Shown here piece by piece: positions 12,986 through 14,871 of a stretch of 14,871 bases of DNA; positions within the stretch are counted from its first letter, which is position 1; each line of letters starts with the position of its first letter. The notes beneath the pieces were generated by a model. It ran no database searches. It had not been told where the DNA came from and saw nothing but the letters and a program-made list of their open reading frames with translations. Both the position numbers and the translations under genes were made by a program. This DNA comes from Candidatus Manganitrophaceae bacterium (GTDB lineage Bacteria > Nitrospirota > Nitrospiria > SBBL01 > Manganitrophaceae): the NCBI GenBank assembly GCA_004297235.1, contig SCUR01000428.1:1-14871 (forward strand). The letters run 5' to 3'.

Positions 12986-13588
12986 CTAATGTTTGAAGGT
13001 AGGGAGGGTTCCGGTGGGGGTGGTGAAGAAGGGGTTGGTGCCGGCGGAGTGGTCGGTGACGTCGACGAGGCCGGTGATTTGGGGAAATTTCTCGGAGAGG
13101 ATCCGGATGACGCCGTGGTGAAGGGTCTTATCGGCCATGGTGCATCCCTGACAGCCGCCCGACATTTCCACGTAGACGATGTTCTCTTTCAAGCCGACCA
13201 GCTTGATGTGTCCTCCATGCTCGGCGAGGCCGGGGTTGATCGTTTCGTTGAAGACGTTGGAGATCTCGCGCGCCAGCTCGGTGTCCCACGCCGGATTGGG
13301 ATTGTCGATCACCCACGCCTGCGCCATCCCGGTGCTGGAGTAATCGATCGTCGATCCTTTGATGAGCGCTTCCGATTCCCGCTGGATGAAGAATCGGTAC
13401 TCTCCGCAGGGGAGAGCGAAGTCGTTTGGGTCGGCCTGTCCCGGTGCGACGTAGTCGAACTTGTATTTGAACTCGCCTGCGTCCCGCGTCACGGTCAACC
13501 GCACGCCGATGTCGCTGCGGCCCTGTAAGGCTTGGCGGACTTTTTGGATCGCGCCTTGGGTAAGGAGGACGAGGAAGGTGTCTGACAT
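12986..13588 (-). CDS. nfuA: NfuA-like Fe-S cluster carrier protein
   Basis: The 200-aa protein has the two-domain plan of NfuA (191 aa in E. coli). Residues 1-100 resemble the A-type (IscA/HesB) fold: a VRLTVT strand, YKFDYV and SSTGMAQAWVIDNPNPAW. They lack the conserved cysteines of true A-type carriers, the degenerate form typical of NfuA. Residues 104-178 are the Nfu/NifU C-terminal domain with INPGLAEHGGHIKLVG (117-132) and the cluster-binding pair C146/C149 in SGGCQGCTMADKTLHHGV. In known NfuA this CxxC site holds a [4Fe-4S] cluster at a dimer interface and passes it to client apoproteins in the cytoplasm. The ATG at 13588 has GGAG seven nt upstream (13596-13599). An in-frame extension to 13657 is not needed. 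A weak promoter-like TTGAAC lies in the upstream spacer. Confidence 0.85.
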   Translation of the reverse strand: MSDTFLVLLTQGAIQKVRQALQGRSDIGVRLTVTRDAGEFKYKFDYVAPGQADPNDFALPCGEYRFFIQRESEALIKGSTIDYSSTGMAQAWVIDNPNPAWDTELAREISNVFNETINPGLAEHGGHIKLVGLKENIVYVEMSGGCQGCTMADKTLHHGVIRILSEKFPQITGLVDVTDHSAGTNPFFTTPTGTLPTFKH

Positions 13589-13692
13589 CGAATCGCTCCA
13601 GATGAACGTGCAAAACATGCAATGGGGTAGGTTAACACGGCGGAGCGGGGTGTTCAATGAGTTTTCAATCGCGAAAGATTTTCAGGGGAGGG

Positions 13693-13717
13693 AAAACGAT
13701 CCGGGTATGATTACCCG
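13693..13717 (-). terminator. Weak terminator-like hairpin after the DipZ-like gene
   Basis: On the minus strand CGGGTA (13717-13712) and TACCCG (13707-13702) form a 6-bp stem around a 4-base loop that includes part of the stop codon. A TTTT tract (13696-13693) follows five bases later. The stem is short and the T-tract is poor, so termination would be partial at best. Confidence 0.3.
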
Positions 13718-14871
13718 AAGGTAAATGCATACAGCTCGACGTTGGGGCTCTCGAAGATCATCTCGAAGAGATGTTCCGCGTCATCCTCCTTCGGGAGCGT
13801 CACCAGGTTGTAAAGCCGGGCATCGTTGATGATCGCTTTGCCGTCCGCGCCGACATCGACGCCGCGCATGTTAGCCGGGAGCGGCGCGCCGTCGATCAGA
13901 ATCTTCGCCCGAATTCCTTTCTCCGTCCCTTTCATCACGAGATTCAGTTTCGGCGCCTGAAAGCGGAATTGGATTTTGCCGCCGGGGGCCTGGAGGATTG
14001 CCGCTTCGTCGGCCACCTTCCAGGCGCCGCCGAGCGCCCAGTAATTGAGGCGTAGCGATGCAGGGGCCGTATAGTTTGTCGTCGTGTCGAGCGCCATCCG
14101 CTCGTTGGAGAAGAAGTTGCTTGCGCGGCTGAAGCCGACGTAGGTTTCAGGGGAGTGGATTCTGCGGAAGTCGGCGTTCCGCTTGGCCGGATCGACCTCG
14201 ACCGGTGCATGCAGCAGCTTCGCTTCCATCAAGATGGATTGAATCGCCTGCTCAAAGACATCTTCATCCCCCTCGCCGAAGTGGGTCAGCCGCAGCTTCC
14301 CCTCCGCATCGATCAGATATTTCACGGGCCAGAACTGGTTGCTGTAGGCCTTCCACGTTCCATAGTCGTTGTCGACGGCGACCGGATATTTAATTCCATG
14401 CCGGGCGATCGCCGCTTTGATGTTATCGACCTCCTTCTCGAACTGAAATTCCGGCGTGTGGACGCCGACGATGACGAGCCCCTGGCCGCGATATTTTTCA
14501 TCCCAGCGGGTGACCGCCGGCAGCGTGCGGATGCAGTTAATGCAGGAGTAGGTCCAGAAGTCGATCAGCACCACCTTGCCGCGCAGGCTCTCTTTCGTCA
14601 ACGGCGGCGAGTTGAGCCAAGCGGTGACCTGCGTGAACTCCGGCATGTTGCCGAGGACCGGGTAGGGGGACTTTTTGTTGGCGGCGAGGGCGCTGTCGGG
14701 TCCGAAGCCATCCGATTCGGATCGAGTTGTCCCAGCGAGCCGTTTCTCAATCTGGTTTGCGATAAAGAGGGAGCCCGGCAGCTTGGCGAGCAGCAGCGTA
14801 TCGAGATTAAAAAAGAGGGCCACCACCGTGGCGAGGGTCAGGGCGCCGAGGGCTTTATGCGAGAGGGGACC
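13711..14871 (-). CDS. dipZ: DipZ-type membrane-tethered thioredoxin, partial at the 5' end
   Basis: 386 codons are visible; the gene runs off the right edge, so its N-terminus is missing. The visible part opens with a hydrophobic segment (KALGALTLATVVALFF and on), probably the last helix of a CcdA/DsbD-like membrane domain. A linker follows, then a TlpA-like thioredoxin domain with DFWTYSCINCIRTLP: the redox pair CxNC sits at visible residues 110 and 113. The fold ends around the VKYLIDAEGKLRL strand. The last 150 residues match the C-terminal domain of DipZ proteins (HSPETYVGFSRASNF, a YWALGGAW core, APKLNLVMKG). Full DipZ proteins use the membrane domain to bring electrons outward to a periplasmic thioredoxin. 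A GTG at 14826 is only an internal codon, since the frame stays open to the edge. It shares its strand with the NfuA-like gene 122 bp downstream. Confidence 0.85.
   Translation of the reverse strand, partial: GPLSHKALGALTLATVVALFFNLDTLLLAKLPGSLFIANQIEKRLAGTTRSESDGFGPDSALAANKKSPYPVLGNMPEFTQVTAWLNSPPLTKESLRGKVVLIDFWTYSCINCIRTLPAVTRWDEKYRGQGLVIVGVHTPEFQFEKEVDNIKAAIARHGIKYPVAVDNDYGTWKAYSNQFWPVKYLIDAEGKLRLTHFGEGDEDVFEQAIQSILMEAKLLHAPVEVDPAKRNADFRRIHSPETYVGFSRASNFFSNERMALDTTTNYTAPASLRLNYWALGGAWKVADEAAILQAPGGKIQFRFQAPKLNLVMKGTEKGIRAKILIDGAPLPANMRGVDVGADGKAIINDARLYNLVTLPKEDDAEHLFEMIFESPNVELYAFTFG

Noticed and set aside
12923..13528. 201-codon plus-strand frame over the NfuA-like gene
   Set aside because: The minus strand has the Nfu CxxC domain; the plus frame is low-complexity Gly/Val/Asp sequence.

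Overview
The window looks like chromosomal DNA of a GC-rich Gram-negative bacterium. An OmpP1/FadL-type outer-membrane protein with an N-terminal signal and a C-terminal aromatic residue, plus several exported or inner-membrane proteins, indicate a two-membrane cell. The gene mix (VTT/DUF3047 protein beside a MerA-like flavoprotein, a DipZ-type thioredoxin, a NfuA-like Fe-S protein, a myxobacterial-type small protein) would fit a chemolithotroph-like lineage such as Nitrospirota, but no marker gene is present, so taxonomy is a guess. No rRNA, tRNA, CRISPR array, transposase or phage gene was seen.

Layout. 1-171 is an edge stretch open on both strands. 186-395 encodes a 69-aa protein with two classical C2H2 zinc fingers. 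407-723 is a frameshifted remnant of a dienelactone-hydrolase-type protein, whose end carries a good promoter for a polytopic membrane protein with an internal duplication (810-1769). Next comes an archaeal-type glucose-dehydrogenase homologue with altered catalytic zinc ligands (1792-2871). 2997-5963 holds a VTT(TVP38)-DUF3047 fusion and a MerA-like flavoprotein, separated by a spacer of nested inverted repeats.

6071-7824 is a promoter-led, translationally coupled pair: a DehI (2-haloacid dehalogenase) family protein and an alpha/beta hydrolase with Asn at the nucleophile position. 8038-9924 is a second promoter-led pair: the FadL-type porin and a 188-aa protein distantly like the DUF2378/TIGR02265 family. 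A perfect TATAAT box precedes a second, shorter MerA-like flavoprotein (10031-11407), followed by a small exported protein of unknown function (11475-11876).

The right end is on the minus strand: a SAM-dependent methyltransferase (11880-12722), a NfuA-like Fe-S carrier (12986-13588), and the C-terminal part of a DipZ-type membrane-tethered thioredoxin running off the right edge (13711-14871). The recurring theme is thiol/flavin redox chemistry (two CxxxxC flavoproteins, a CxxC thioredoxin, a CxxC Fe-S scaffold) with membrane and envelope proteins. The most notable signals are the VTT-DUF3047 fusion next to the flavoprotein, the Asn 'nucleophile' hydrolase coupled to a DehI homologue, the altered zinc site of the dehydrogenase, and the palindromic and heptanucleotide repeats in the spacers.
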